In this document: in pieces, positions 18,391-26,900 of the stretch
How positions within the stretch are numbered: the first letter of the stretch is position 1
How the letters are laid out: each line of letters opens with the position of its first letter
NCBI GenBank assembly: GCA_001784055.1
Contig: MFOZ01000019.1
Coordinates: 21,603 to 85,602, forward strand
Length of the DNA: 64,000 nt
From: Candidatus Levybacteria bacterium RIFCSPLOWO2_01_FULL_42_15
Lineage (GTDB): Bacteria; Patescibacteriota; Microgenomatia; Levybacterales; UBA12049
Reading direction: 5' to 3'
Notes under the pieces: model-generated
The model's database searches: none
Told to the model about the DNA's origin: nothing
The model's input: the letters and a program-made list of their open reading frames with translations, nothing else
Made by a program: the position numbers and the translations under genes

Positions 18391-18558
18391 ATGTCCGAAA
18401 AAATACCTTCAAGTAAAGTGTTTGCTTGGAAGAAAATTTTAGTCATGGGTGGCAGTGGGTTTGTTAGTAAGCATGTAGTAAGAAAATTAAAAGGAAGAGG
18501 CGTGAAGGAAAAAATCTATTGCAAGTTGATAGAAAAAAGGTATAATTGCAATAGTTAA
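18391..18558 (+). pseudogene. Remnant of an NAD-dependent epimerase/GDP-fucose synthase-like gene
   Basis: A 55-codon open frame with ILVMGGSGFVSKHVVRKLK, the first beta-alpha-beta unit of an extended SDR (family form GGxGFxG; here the last glycine is serine). No later SDR motifs follow before the stop at 18556. It fills most of the 270-bp gap between the 817-residue membrane protein and the next small gene. The 100 bp upstream (18291-18390) show nothing recognisable. A translated small protein is possible but lacks the rest of the fold. Confidence 0.55.
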
Positions 18559-18559
18559 T

Positions 18560-18931
18560 ATGGTAAAGATTGAAAATAAATTTGATGTGATAAGTGTAAA
18601 TAAAAGATTTCAAATCGCACTCCTATTGCTTTTTTTTGCCGGATTTATTTATGATGTGTTTTTCATAGTTCCTGCTTTTACCTTAGTATCGGATATACGG
18701 TTATTTTCGCTTTTATTGCTCTGGATTTTTCTTAGTAAAATATCGGGTTTTAACAGTATGGCAACACTGAAGGTGCTCGTGGGTTTCCTCTTGGTGATGT
18801 TCTTCCTCTTTATTTCTTCTCAAACAAATCCTGTTGTAGAAAGAGTAGGATCGTGGGTTTATATGTTTTTACTAATGGCAATTATTCAACAGCTTTCTGA
18901 ATCAAGAAAACGAGTCTCTCGACAAAAGTAA
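18560..18931 (+). CDS. Small membrane protein of unknown function
   Basis: A 123-residue protein with about three hydrophobic segments (residues 18-40, 46-59 and 70-86) and a weaker fourth, ending in a basic tail. I do not recognise the family. A TATAAT at 18541-18546 lies 13 bp upstream of the ATG, giving a predicted leader of about 7 nt. It precedes a polyprenol-phosphate-type GT2, so it may be a flippase-like or accessory membrane partner (as GtrA-like proteins are for GtrB), but no GtrA motif is seen. Confidence 0.5.
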   Translation: MVKIENKFDVISVNKRFQIALLLLFFAGFIYDVFFIVPAFTLVSDIRLFSLLLLWIFLSKISGFNSMATLKVLVGFLLVMFFLFISSQTNPVVERVGSWVYMFLLMAIIQQLSESRKRVSRQK

Positions 18932-18996
18932 CATGGTTTTATCTTCTGAAAATGTAACTGCGAAATGGCACAATTCTAGAGCTATATAGCCTATAT

Positions 18997-19923
18997 ATGA
19001 TAAGTGTTGTTATTTCAGTTTACAACGAGGCAGAAAGCTTACATATCTTTTATGAACATCTTATACAAATAATAAAAATCTTAGATGAGCCATATGAAAT
19101 TATCTTTATTGATGATGGATCAACCGATGGATCGTTTGAACTACTAAAGCAAATAGCGCAGAAGGATCGCCATGTGAGATTTTTTTCATTTAGAAAAAAT
19201 CAAGGGAAGGCAGAAGCTTTAACGTTGGGTTTTCAAAAAGCAAGGGGTGACTATATTGTCACTCTTGATGCGGATTTGCAGGATAAGCCTTCCGAAATTC
19301 CAAGGCTTTTAGAAAAGGTGGAAGAGGGATGGGATGTGGTGTGCGGGTGGAGGAAAAATCGTAGGGACTCTTTTTCTAAAGTTATTTCTTCAAAAATTTT
19401 TAATAAGATCGCCTCGTTTTTCTGGCAATTACAGCTTCATGATTATAACTGCGGCTTAAAAGCATACGCCAAAGATGCGGCAAAAAGTTTGCATCTATAT
19501 GGGGGGATGCATCGATTCATTCCGCTTCTTGCATTCCAGAATGGTTTTCGTGTATGCGAAATTCCTGTAGTTCACCAAAAGAGAAGATATGGGAAGTCGA
19601 AGTATGGATTTTCAAAAATTTTCAAAGATATTCCAGACATATTTACCATGCTTTTTTTAGTACGCTATAGTAGTAGACCGCTTCATTTTTTTGGAATGAT
19701 TGGAGGAATTCTGCTCTTTATCGGATTTTCTATTTTAGGTTATCTTAGTATAATTTGGTTTCAGGGTGAGTCAATAGGAAGAAGACCCCTCTTGTTTTTG
19801 GGCATGCTTCTTGTCTTAGGCGGGTTTCAAGTTTTTTTTACAGGGTTTTTAGCAGATCTTATGATTAGCTTATTTAATAAAGGTAAACAGGAATTTCCCT
19901 TAAAATACTCAAACGGTGAGTAG
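18997..19923 (+). CDS. GT2 polyprenol-phosphate glycosyltransferase (DPM1/GtrB-like)
   Basis: A 308-residue enzyme of the type that loads a hexose onto undecaprenyl phosphate. The N-terminal GT-A domain has SVYNEAESL, DDGSTDGS (about residue 40) and the metal site LDADLQDKP (about 91-99), all diagnostic. RRYGKSKYGFSK near residue 200 is the conserved basic segment. Two transmembrane helices follow (about 226-250 and 263-285). The product probably serves as donor for the GT-C-like membrane proteins in this locus. The 3' end overlaps the convergent methyltransferase gene by 15 bp. Confidence 0.88.
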   Translation: MISVVISVYNEAESLHIFYEHLIQIIKILDEPYEIIFIDDGSTDGSFELLKQIAQKDRHVRFFSFRKNQGKAEALTLGFQKARGDYIVTLDADLQDKPSEIPRLLEKVEEGWDVVCGWRKNRRDSFSKVISSKIFNKIASFFWQLQLHDYNCGLKAYAKDAAKSLHLYGGMHRFIPLLAFQNGFRVCEIPVVHQKRRYGKSKYGFSKIFKDIPDIFTMLFLVRYSSRPLHFFGMIGGILLFIGFSILGYLSIIWFQGESIGRRPLLFLGMLLVLGGFQVFFTGFLADLMISLFNKGKQEFPLKYSNGE

Positions 19924-20508
19924 AAAAATAATCCATGGAAAGGGAAGCCTTATGGTTTTAATTTCAGCGTTTTGTTTCTTGATAAACCGTTGAAAAGAAA
20001 AAATAGTCCAGTGATTGATGTGTTCCGGATCGTTCCCAAAGCTCCTCACGTTTTTCCCTCTAAGAAAATTAGCCAGCATAAAAAACGGTTCGTTGGGAAC
20101 AGACAGAAGAATATATTGCTTGGATACTCGAAGCACTTCTTTTAGTGCTTGATGGGGGTTTTTGAGATGCTCTAGGACTTCCGTACAAATGACTAAATCA
20201 AACGAGGAACTTTGGTAAGGGAGATCATAAATACTAGCATGTTGAAGAGTAAGATTAGGAAATGTCTTTTTTCCAATCGAAAGAGCATCTTTTGAATAGT
20301 CAATTCCCTCAAATGTGTTTCCGATCTTTTTTTCTGCAAATTTTGCAAGCGTGAATCCTTCTCCGCATCCCACGTCCAATAGAGATGAAACATCTAGTGG
20401 CTGTGCAAGATTAAGCATTGTTTGATAAAAATTTTCTATCAAGAAATGCTGGACTGGGTTTTGACTCATGTGTTTAAGATAATTGTTGGTAAGTTGAGTT
20501 TTGCTCAT
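19909..20508 (-). CDS. SAM-dependent methyltransferase
   Basis: Class I methyltransferase, 199 residues. Motif I is SLLDVGCGEGFTLAKF around residue 42. DLVICTEVLEHLKNPHQALKEVLRV is the motif II/III region around residue 105, and ILLSVPNEPFFM follows. It resembles UbiG/Methyltransf_11 enzymes that act on small molecules or glycans. It is alone on the minus strand between plus-strand genes, with a converging overlap at its 3' end. The substrate is unknown. Confidence 0.78.
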   Translation of the reverse strand: MSKTQLTNNYLKHMSQNPVQHFLIENFYQTMLNLAQPLDVSSLLDVGCGEGFTLAKFAEKKIGNTFEGIDYSKDALSIGKKTFPNLTLQHASIYDLPYQSSSFDLVICTEVLEHLKNPHQALKEVLRVSKQYILLSVPNEPFFMLANFLRGKNVRSFGNDPEHINHWTIFSFQRFIKKQNAEIKTIRLPFPWIIFLLTV

Positions 20509-20548
20509 AGATTGGGTATGATCAGGATGTTTTCTATTATATACGAAA

Positions 20549-20770
20549 ATGAAGATTCAAGACATTGCCTTTTTTCTTGTTTTAGGAGTTCTTTTGTTTA
20601 AAAGGGACCCTAAATTTTTTGCGATTGCAGGTATCATAAGTCTTATTCTTGCGATTCCCCTTTTTTCTCTTTGGATATTTTTCACGGCTGAAAGACTTAC
20701 GTGGTACGCTGCCGCTTTTTTTCTTGTTGCTATAATCTTTTATATACTTCAGCTTCAAAAAAGTAAATAG
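20549..20770 (+). CDS. Small two- to three-helix membrane protein
   Basis: A 73-residue, strongly hydrophobic protein with segments at about residues 5-17, 23-47 and 51-68 and a basic end (QLQKSK). I do not recognise a function. Its TAG ends 1 bp before the next ATG, so it is tightly coupled to the GT4 genes. A TATTAT box at 20535-20540 sits 8 bp upstream of the ATG, consistent with a near-leaderless transcript. It could be an accessory membrane anchor for the glycosyltransferases. Confidence 0.5.
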   Translation: MKIQDIAFFLVLGVLLFKRDPKFFAIAGIISLILAIPLFSLWIFFTAERLTWYAAAFFLVAIIFYILQLQKSK

Positions 20771-20771
20771 T

Positions 20772-21320
20772 ATGAAAATAGGAATTGATGTAAGCCAGCT
20801 GGTATATTCTAACACTGGAGTAGCAAACTACTTAGAGAACTTGGTTCAATGTTTGCTTAAGGTTGATAAGGAGAATGAGTACGTATTCTTCTTTTCCTCT
20901 TTAAGAAGAAAATTTCTAATTTCTAATTTCAAATTTTTAAATAAATCCCAATTTTTAAATCCCAAAATTAAGATAAATACATTTAAAATACCGCCTGTTT
21001 TATTAGATTTCCTTTGGAATAGGTTGCATATTGTACCAATAGAGTGGTTTATTGGAGATGTTGATGTATTTATTTCCTCGGATTGGACGCAGCCACCTAC
21101 TAAAAAAGCCAAAAAAGCGACGATTCTGTACGATCTTATTGTGCATAAATATCCCAATGAAACGGACAAAAAAATTGTAGATACGCAAAGAAGAAGACTT
21201 ACGTGGGTGAAAAAAGAATGCGATGTGGTATTTTGTATATCGGAATCAACAAAAAAGGATGCGATGGAGATTCTGGGAATTGAGAAGAGAAAGCTAAAGG
21301 TTATTTATCCCGGGATTTAA
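20772..21320 (+). CDS. Truncated GT4 glycosyltransferase (N-terminal domain only)
   Basis: The 182 residues match only the first Rossmann domain of a GT-B family 4 transferase: MKIGIDVSQLVYSNTGVANYL at the start and VVFCISESTKKDAMEIL near the end. The protein stops at KVIYPGI, just where the linker to the donor-binding C-domain should begin. The 51 bp to the next gene hold no continuation. It is therefore probably non-functional as a transferase on its own, or the remnant of a duplication with the full GT4 next door. Imperfect 7-bp repeats (AATTTCT/AATTTCA) lie at 20911-20937 inside the gene. Confidence 0.7.
   Translation: MKIGIDVSQLVYSNTGVANYLENLVQCLLKVDKENEYVFFFSSLRRKFLISNFKFLNKSQFLNPKIKINTFKIPPVLLDFLWNRLHIVPIEWFIGDVDVFISSDWTQPPTKKAKKATILYDLIVHKYPNETDKKIVDTQRRRLTWVKKECDVVFCISESTKKDAMEILGIEKRKLKVIYPGI
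20911..20937 (+). repeat. Imperfect 7-bp tandem repeat inside the truncated GT4 gene
   Basis: Four degenerate units of AATTTCT, AATTTCT, AATTTCA and AATTTTT. The same unit is repeated in the neighbouring GT4 gene at 21453-21492, at a similar place near the end of the first third of the N-domain. Confidence 0.75.
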
Positions 21321-21371
21321 TAGACCATTGTTTAATTAATACATTGTTAAATTACTGGGGGGGTAATAAAT

Positions 21372-22556
21372 ATGATAATAGGTATTGATGGGAATGAGGC
21401 GAACGTACAGAGACGAGTAGGTATTTCGGAGTACGGCTTCGAACTTCTTAAGAATTTCAAATTTCAAATTTCAAATTTCAAATTTCAAATTTACCTTAAA
21501 AAGCCTCCCTTGCCTCATATGCCTAAGGAACGAGACGGATGGCGATATAGAATTGTTCGGCCAGAAAAGTTATGGACGCAGATAGGTCTACCGATCGATT
21601 TGTTCTTTCATAAGCCTCGTCCGGATGTGTTTTTTAGCCCCACGCATTACGCTCCTCGTTTTTCTCCTGTTAACTGCGCAATTTCAATCATGGACGTATC
21701 GTATTTGCGTTTTCCTTCTCTGTTTAATGCGTCGGATTTGTATCAGCTCAAGAACTGGACCGCTTATTCGGTAAAAAAAGCAGTGAAAATCTTTACCATA
21801 AGTAAATCAAGTAAAAATGATATAATAAAAGCGTATGGTGTGTCTGAAGAAAAAGTAGTGGTGACATACCCGGGAGTAAAATTCAAAAATATGGTTCGAC
21901 AAACTCACCATCCTGAGCAAAGTCGAAGGACAATGCAAAATTCAAAAGTACTAGAGAAATACGGAGTTGATAGGAATTATGTTCTTTTTGTTGGGACGCT
22001 GCAACCAAGGAAGAACATTGAACGGCTCATCGAAGCCTTCAGCCTTGTTTGTCATCCTGAACTTGTTTCAGGATCTCAATCAAAACGAGATTCTGACCTT
22101 CGTCAGAATGACATCCAACTTATAATCGTTGGCAAGAAAGGATGGCTGTACGAGGACATCCTAGAGGCGCCCAAAAAATTTGGAGTAGAAAATAGCGTCA
22201 AGTTTCTGGAGTTTGTTCCAGAAGAGGATCTTTCGAGCCTCTATCAAAATGCTCTTTTTTTTATTCTTCCCAGTTTATACGAAGGGTTTGGGTTGCCGGT
22301 GCTTGAGGCAATGAGCTACGGGTGTCCTGTAATAACCAGTAATGTGAGTAGTCTTCCTGAAGTAGGGGGAGATGCGGTTCTGTACGTAGATCCGTTAAGT
22401 ACAAGTGATATCTGTGAAAAAATGAGGATGATATTTTTGGATGAAAAGCTTCGCGCCGAACTTCAAAAAAAGGGATACGAGCAGGTTAAAAAGTTCAACT
22501 GGGAAAAAACAGCAAAACAGACACTTGATATTTTAGAAAATCTCGCGCAAAAATAA
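21372..22556 (+). CDS. GT4 family glycosyltransferase carrying three repeat insertions
   Basis: A GT-B fold retaining transferase, 394 residues, probably using a nucleotide sugar at the membrane surface. N-domain: GIDGNEANVQRRVGISEYG. C-domain: YVLFVGTLQPRKNIERLIEAF, then LPSLYEGFGLPVLEAMSYGCPV with the conserved E(x7)E pair. Three low-conservation segments are repeat-derived: a 7-bp tandem array (about residues 28-41), RQTHHPEQSRR (about 176-186) and HPELVSGSQSKRDSDLRQND (about 228-247). The reading frame stays open through all three and the flanking GT4 motifs remain aligned, so the protein is probably functional. Confidence 0.88.
   Translation: MIIGIDGNEANVQRRVGISEYGFELLKNFKFQISNFKFQIYLKKPPLPHMPKERDGWRYRIVRPEKLWTQIGLPIDLFFHKPRPDVFFSPTHYAPRFSPVNCAISIMDVSYLRFPSLFNASDLYQLKNWTAYSVKKAVKIFTISKSSKNDIIKAYGVSEEKVVVTYPGVKFKNMVRQTHHPEQSRRTMQNSKVLEKYGVDRNYVLFVGTLQPRKNIERLIEAFSLVCHPELVSGSQSKRDSDLRQNDIQLIIVGKKGWLYEDILEAPKKFGVENSVKFLEFVPEEDLSSLYQNALFFILPSLYEGFGLPVLEAMSYGCPVITSNVSSLPEVGGDAVLYVDPLSTSDICEKMRMIFLDEKLRAELQKKGYEQVKKFNWEKTAKQTLDILENLAQK
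21453..21492 (+). repeat. AATTTCA tandem repeat, 5.7 copies, within a GT4 coding sequence
   Basis: Perfect 7-bp tandem array of 40 bp. Because 7 is not a multiple of 3, all three frames of the unit are read in turn, giving the periodic peptide NFKFQISNFKFQI. The array replaces a surface loop of the N-domain. Confidence 0.95.
21894..21931 (+). repeat. Short palindrome-ended element within the GT4 gene
   Basis: TTCGAC (21895-21900) and its reverse complement GTCGAA (21922-21927) bound a segment containing CACCATCCTGAGC. It encodes RQTHHPEQSRR between two conserved parts of the protein, where GT4 enzymes have a variable linker. Confidence 0.7.
22050..22113 (+). repeat. 64-bp imperfect palindrome within the GT4 gene
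   Basis: Begins TGTCATCCTGAAC and ends GTCAGAATGACA; the arms are imperfect reverse complements and include internal GGATCTC/GAGATTC pairing. It encodes HPELVSGSQSKRDSDLRQND in the loop after the first C-domain helix. The sequence type is, from general knowledge, a widespread dispersed bacterial repeat; its identity here was not checked by search. Confidence 0.75.
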
Positions 22557-22559
22557 TCT

Positions 22560-23117
22560 ATGATACTGTTCAGAATAAAAAGAAGAATTATGGCAATTCT
22601 TCTTGAGCTTGAAGTGATGTTTCTCCACGGAGTAGGCAATATTCCGTCTCATCATCTGCGAAGATTTTTTTATAGAGCCTGCGGTATAAAGATCGGTTGC
22701 GGGTCAACGATCCATACGGAGGCAAAATTCTACAACCCGTCAAATATACGGATAGGAGAAGATACAATCATAGGTGAAGGGGTTGTTCTTGATGGGAGAG
22801 AGAAACTATCTATTGGAAACCATGTCGCAATCGCCTCCGAAGTCATGATATATAATGCAGAGCATGATGTTCAAAGTGAAGATTTTCATGCAGTAATGGA
22901 GCCGGTTGTTATTGAGGATTATGTCTTTATTGGGCCGCGAGCGATTATTCTTCCGGGGGTTACGGTTAAAAAGGGAGCAATTATTGCGGCAGGAGCGGTG
23001 GTAACCAAAGATGTTGAGCCATTTGATATCGTTGCAGGCGTACCGGCAAAGCCAATCGGCAAACGCAATTTTAGCAATCCACAGTATCAACTGGGAAGAG
23101 CTGCTTGGTTTCGATAA
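22560..23117 (+). CDS. Hexapeptide-repeat O-acetyltransferase (maltose/galactoside acetyltransferase-like)
   Basis: A 185-residue acyltransferase with an amphipathic N-terminus (residues 1-45). The beta-helix starts near residue 50 ([19 protein letters not shown]). The catalytic histidine region [12 protein letters not shown] is near residue 98. The second helix half [18 protein letters not shown] ends in [14 protein letters not shown]. It starts 3 bp after the GT4 gene, so O-acetylation of the growing glycan is likely. Confidence 0.85.
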   Translation: MILFRIKRRIMAILLELEVMFLHGVGNIPSHHLRRFFYRACGIKIGCGSTIHTEAKFYNPSNIRIGEDTIIGEGVVLDGREKLSIGNHVAIASEVMIYNAEHDVQSEDFHAVMEPVVIEDYVFIGPRAIILPGVTVKKGAIIAAGAVVTKDVEPFDIVAGVPAKPIGKRNFSNPQYQLGRAAWFR

Positions 23118-23122
23118 AGCGC

Positions 23123-23989
23123 ATGGTAGACATATCAATTGTTATTGCAACTTTTAACACAAAAGACCTAACTCGTGCCTGTATTCATTCGATTATTTCT
23201 TCTTACCCAAAAGAATTCCGCGAAAAAAAGTTTGAAATCATTCTTGTTGATAACGCGTCAAGCGATGGGACGGCTGATGAGATTAAGGGTGAATTTGGGG
23301 ATATAAACGTATTGCAAAACAAAACGAATGTCGGATTTGCAGCTGCGTGTAACCAAGGCGTAAAAGACGCAAAAGGAGCGTATTTTTTATTCCTTAATTC
23401 CGACACAAGAACAACAAAGAAAAGCAACTTAAATGACTTAATTGATAAGATGAGAGAAAATACCACCATAGGGATAATTGGGGGTGCTCTTGTAAGTGAG
23501 GAAGGGTTAGTGCAGAAGTCTTATGGATCTTTTTATCATCTTTTGGAGCTCATTAAGGTCTTATTCACAGGGAAAAAGAAGGGGCGAGTTTTGTCTATAG
23601 AGTCTTTTGTCGATTGGGTGAGCGGGGGGTTTATGTTGACCAAAAAGAGCCTATTTCAAGCTCTTAACGGATTTGACGAGCATTTTTTTATGTACTTGGA
23701 AGATATGGAGTTTTGCTACCGGGCTTCTCAAAAAGGACACAAGGTTTTATATGCTCCGTGGGCAAAAGTTTTTCATAAGGAACACGGAAGCTCAAGTAGA
23801 TCGTTTGCCATTGGAGAAATTTATAAAGGCATTCTATACTTTTATAGAAAACATAAAAACGGATTTTTACTTATACTTGTAAAAGGGATGTTGTTATTAA
23901 AAGCTCTTGTTGCAATGGGAATTGGCGTTGTAAGCGGAAATAAATATCTTTTTTCTACATATAAAAACGTCCTTCGTTACGCATTATGA
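23123..23989 (+). CDS. Family 2 glycosyltransferase (rhamnosyltransferase-like)
   Basis: GT-A transferase of the WbbL/rhamnosyltransferase type. Seen are VIATFNTKDLTRACI, DNASSDGT (about residue 45), FLNSDTR as the metal site (about 92-98) and GFDEHFFMYLEDMEFCYRA (about 190-208). A C-terminal hydrophobic segment follows. I prefer the ATG at 23123 (289 residues), 5 bp after the previous stop, over one at 23105 that adds six residues and overlaps. With RmlC/RmlD in the window, dTDP-rhamnose is a reasonable donor, but this is inference. Confidence 0.85.
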   Translation: MVDISIVIATFNTKDLTRACIHSIISSYPKEFREKKFEIILVDNASSDGTADEIKGEFGDINVLQNKTNVGFAAACNQGVKDAKGAYFLFLNSDTRTTKKSNLNDLIDKMRENTTIGIIGGALVSEEGLVQKSYGSFYHLLELIKVLFTGKKKGRVLSIESFVDWVSGGFMLTKKSLFQALNGFDEHFFMYLEDMEFCYRASQKGHKVLYAPWAKVFHKEHGSSSRSFAIGEIYKGILYFYRKHKNGFLLILVKGMLLLKALVAMGIGVVSGNKYLFSTYKNVLRYAL

Positions 23990-26900
23990 ATATTGTTAGG
24001 TGGATCGTAAATAATATTTTCTTTCTTGCAACACTTTTTTTACTTGCGTTTATTCCTCTTTATCCCAAAATCCCACTTTTGGATGTTGAGAACACATGGG
24101 TTTATATTAGATTAGAAGATGTTATCGTTGTATTTGTTTTTTTGATTTGGATTACTTTTTTCTTATTTAAGAAAGTTACGCTAAAAACTCCGCTAACATT
24201 ACCCATAATTCTATTTTGGATTATTGGTGGATTAGCAACTCTTCATGGAATACTCCTGATTTTTCCTACTATTGCCAATGTTTTTCCTAATGTAGCCTTT
24301 TTAAGTTTTTTAAGGAGAATAGAGTACCTATTTTTATTCTTTGTTGCTTTTGCCGCTATGAAGATAAAGACGCATATATTCTACGTTGCTGCGACATTGG
24401 TAGTAGTTCTTCTTTTGGTTGTGGGGTATGGAGTTGGACAGAAATTCCTTGAATTCCCGGCGTATTTAACCATGAATGAAGAATTCGCTAAGGGAATTCC
24501 TATACAGCTCTCACAACTTTCGCGAGTTCCGTCTACGTTTGCGGGTCATTATGATCTGGCTGCATATTTGGTTCTCGTGATTCCTCTTATTGTTAGTATG
24601 GCTTTTGGATTTAAAAATTTGCTTATAAAGATTTTTTTATTGATATCTGCTTCTTTAGGTTTTGGTCTTATTTTTATGACCGTATCTCGAGTTTCATTTT
24701 TTGTGCTTTTACTTTCCATGATTATGCTTTTAATTCTTCAGAAAAAAAGATTGCTTATATTTTCTTTTTTCTTAATAGTGCTTGTATTTTTAAGTTTTTC
24801 TCCAAGTCTTCTTGCGCGTTTTGGAAGTACGGTTTCAGAGGTTGATGTGTTGGTTGATTCTTCTAGCGGGGCGGCAATTGGACACGTGAAAGATGTCCCG
24901 GCTGAATATTTCAAGGATAAAGTTGTTTTGAGGCAGCCCGCTTCAAAAGAAGAATCTCATGTGGCTAGTTCTTCTGCGATATTACCTTTTTTATTCATCC
25001 CGGAAGTAGCATCTCTTGTTGTGGAAGAAAACACTCTAACAGGAGAAAACCTGCCACAGGGAACCAGTTACATAAATCTTCCCCTCTCGCCTGTTACCAA
25101 AAAGATAGGGCAATTTTTCTACCAAAAATCGAATGATCCAAAAACAGCGGAAGTGCGTGTTTTTTATGGAGATTTTCTTGTAAAAAGAGCCAAAGCGTAC
25201 GATCTTTCGTTCACCACCCGATTTCAGGGAGAATGGCCAAAGACAATTGCGGCATTCAAGAGAAATATTTTTTTAGGTAGCGGCTATGGCTCTGTGAGCC
25301 TTGCCGTTGACAATAACTATTTACGGATATTAGGAGAATCGGGATTGCTTGGATTTGTAGCTTTTATATCAATCTTTTTAACCGCCGGTATATATATAAA
25401 AAGGGTATTGCCGAGCGTTGATTCTCCTGTTGTCCGAAGTTTTGTTTTGGGCTTTGTTGCCGGCACATTCGGATTAGCCCTAAACGCAGTGCTTATTGAT
25501 GTTTTTGAGGCGTCCAAAATTGCTTTCACATATTGGCTCTTAATGGGTGTAACAATTGGTGTTTTGCAATTGTACAAGAAGGAAAAGATAGATTTTTTTA
25601 AAGAGTTCATAAAGGTAGTAAGCTCTCCCTACGCAATTATTATGTATCTTTTTATTGTCACGGTACTATTGTTTTATTCAGCTTCAAGCTACTATTTTGT
25701 GGGTGATGATTTTACATGGCTTCGATGGGTTTCGGATGGATATTTTAAGAATGGGATACTCAGTTATTTTACAGAGGCTAATGGATTTTTCTATCGGCCC
25801 GGAGCCAAGCTATATTTCTCCTTAATGTATTCAGCATTTTGGCTTAATCAGGTAATGTATCATGCGGTGTCGATTTTTCTCCATTTCCTTGTTGCGGGAT
25901 TTATATTTTTGATTTCCAAAAGAATCTTAAAAGACGTCTTTTTATCTACGGCTACCGCGTTTCTGTTTCTAATTATGAGCGGATATTCTGAGGCAGTTTT
26001 TTGGATTTCTTCCACGGGCTTTCTTTTTAACGCGGTGTTTGCGCTTTCTAGCCTACTGTTTTATATGTTCTGGAAAGAAAAGAGGAGAAAAATTTTCTTT
26101 ATTCTTTCGTTTTTTTGCATTGCCTTAAGTCTTCTGTTTCATGAAATTGGCATTATTACGCCTTTGTTAATTATACTGTATGATCTTGTTTTTGTTGAAA
26201 AGCAATTTAGCCTGGGACTTTTACAAAAAAAACGCTATTATTTTGTCTTTCTTTCTCCCCTTATTCCCTATCTTGCGTTGCGGTACGCGGCTAACAGTCA
26301 CTGGTTTAGCGGCGATTACAGCTACAACCTATTAAAGCTTCCTTTTAACAGTATTGGTAATATAATTGGTTATTTATCTCTTTCTCTCTTTGGTCCCATG
26401 TCGTTATCTCTCTATTCAGGGTTTAGAAGTATCTTACGAGAGCACGTTGTTATTTCGGCAGTAGCATTAACAATATTAGCCTGTATTACCGTTTTTTTCT
26501 ATCGAATGGTTATGAAAAAGATGGCAAAAGAAGATGCAAAAATTGTCGTTTTTGGATTTTTGTTTTTTATAATCGCGCTCGCGCCATTTTTAGGGCTAGG
26601 GAATATTTCTTCTCGCTATAGTTATTTATCTTCTTTTGGGCTTGTCCTTCTTTCTGTATTCTTTCTTAAGAAGACATACGGTTTCCTTCTTGTCAACGGG
26701 CGAGGTATTGCCGTGACGAGCGTCATTATCATTGTTCTTATATTTTCCTTTCTCCACCTGATGCAGTTGCAAAAAATAAATTCGGATTGGAAAGTTGCCG
26801 GTGAAAAATCAAAAAAGTTTTTGGTCTCATTTAGCGATATATATCCGGATTATCAAATAAAAGGAAAGATGCAATTTTATTTTGTCAATGTACCGATTCG

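Noticed and set aside
21453..21492. CRISPR-like repeats
   Set aside because: The array is a contiguous 7-bp tandem repeat without spacers inside a coding sequence. No CRISPR array or cas gene was seen anywhere.
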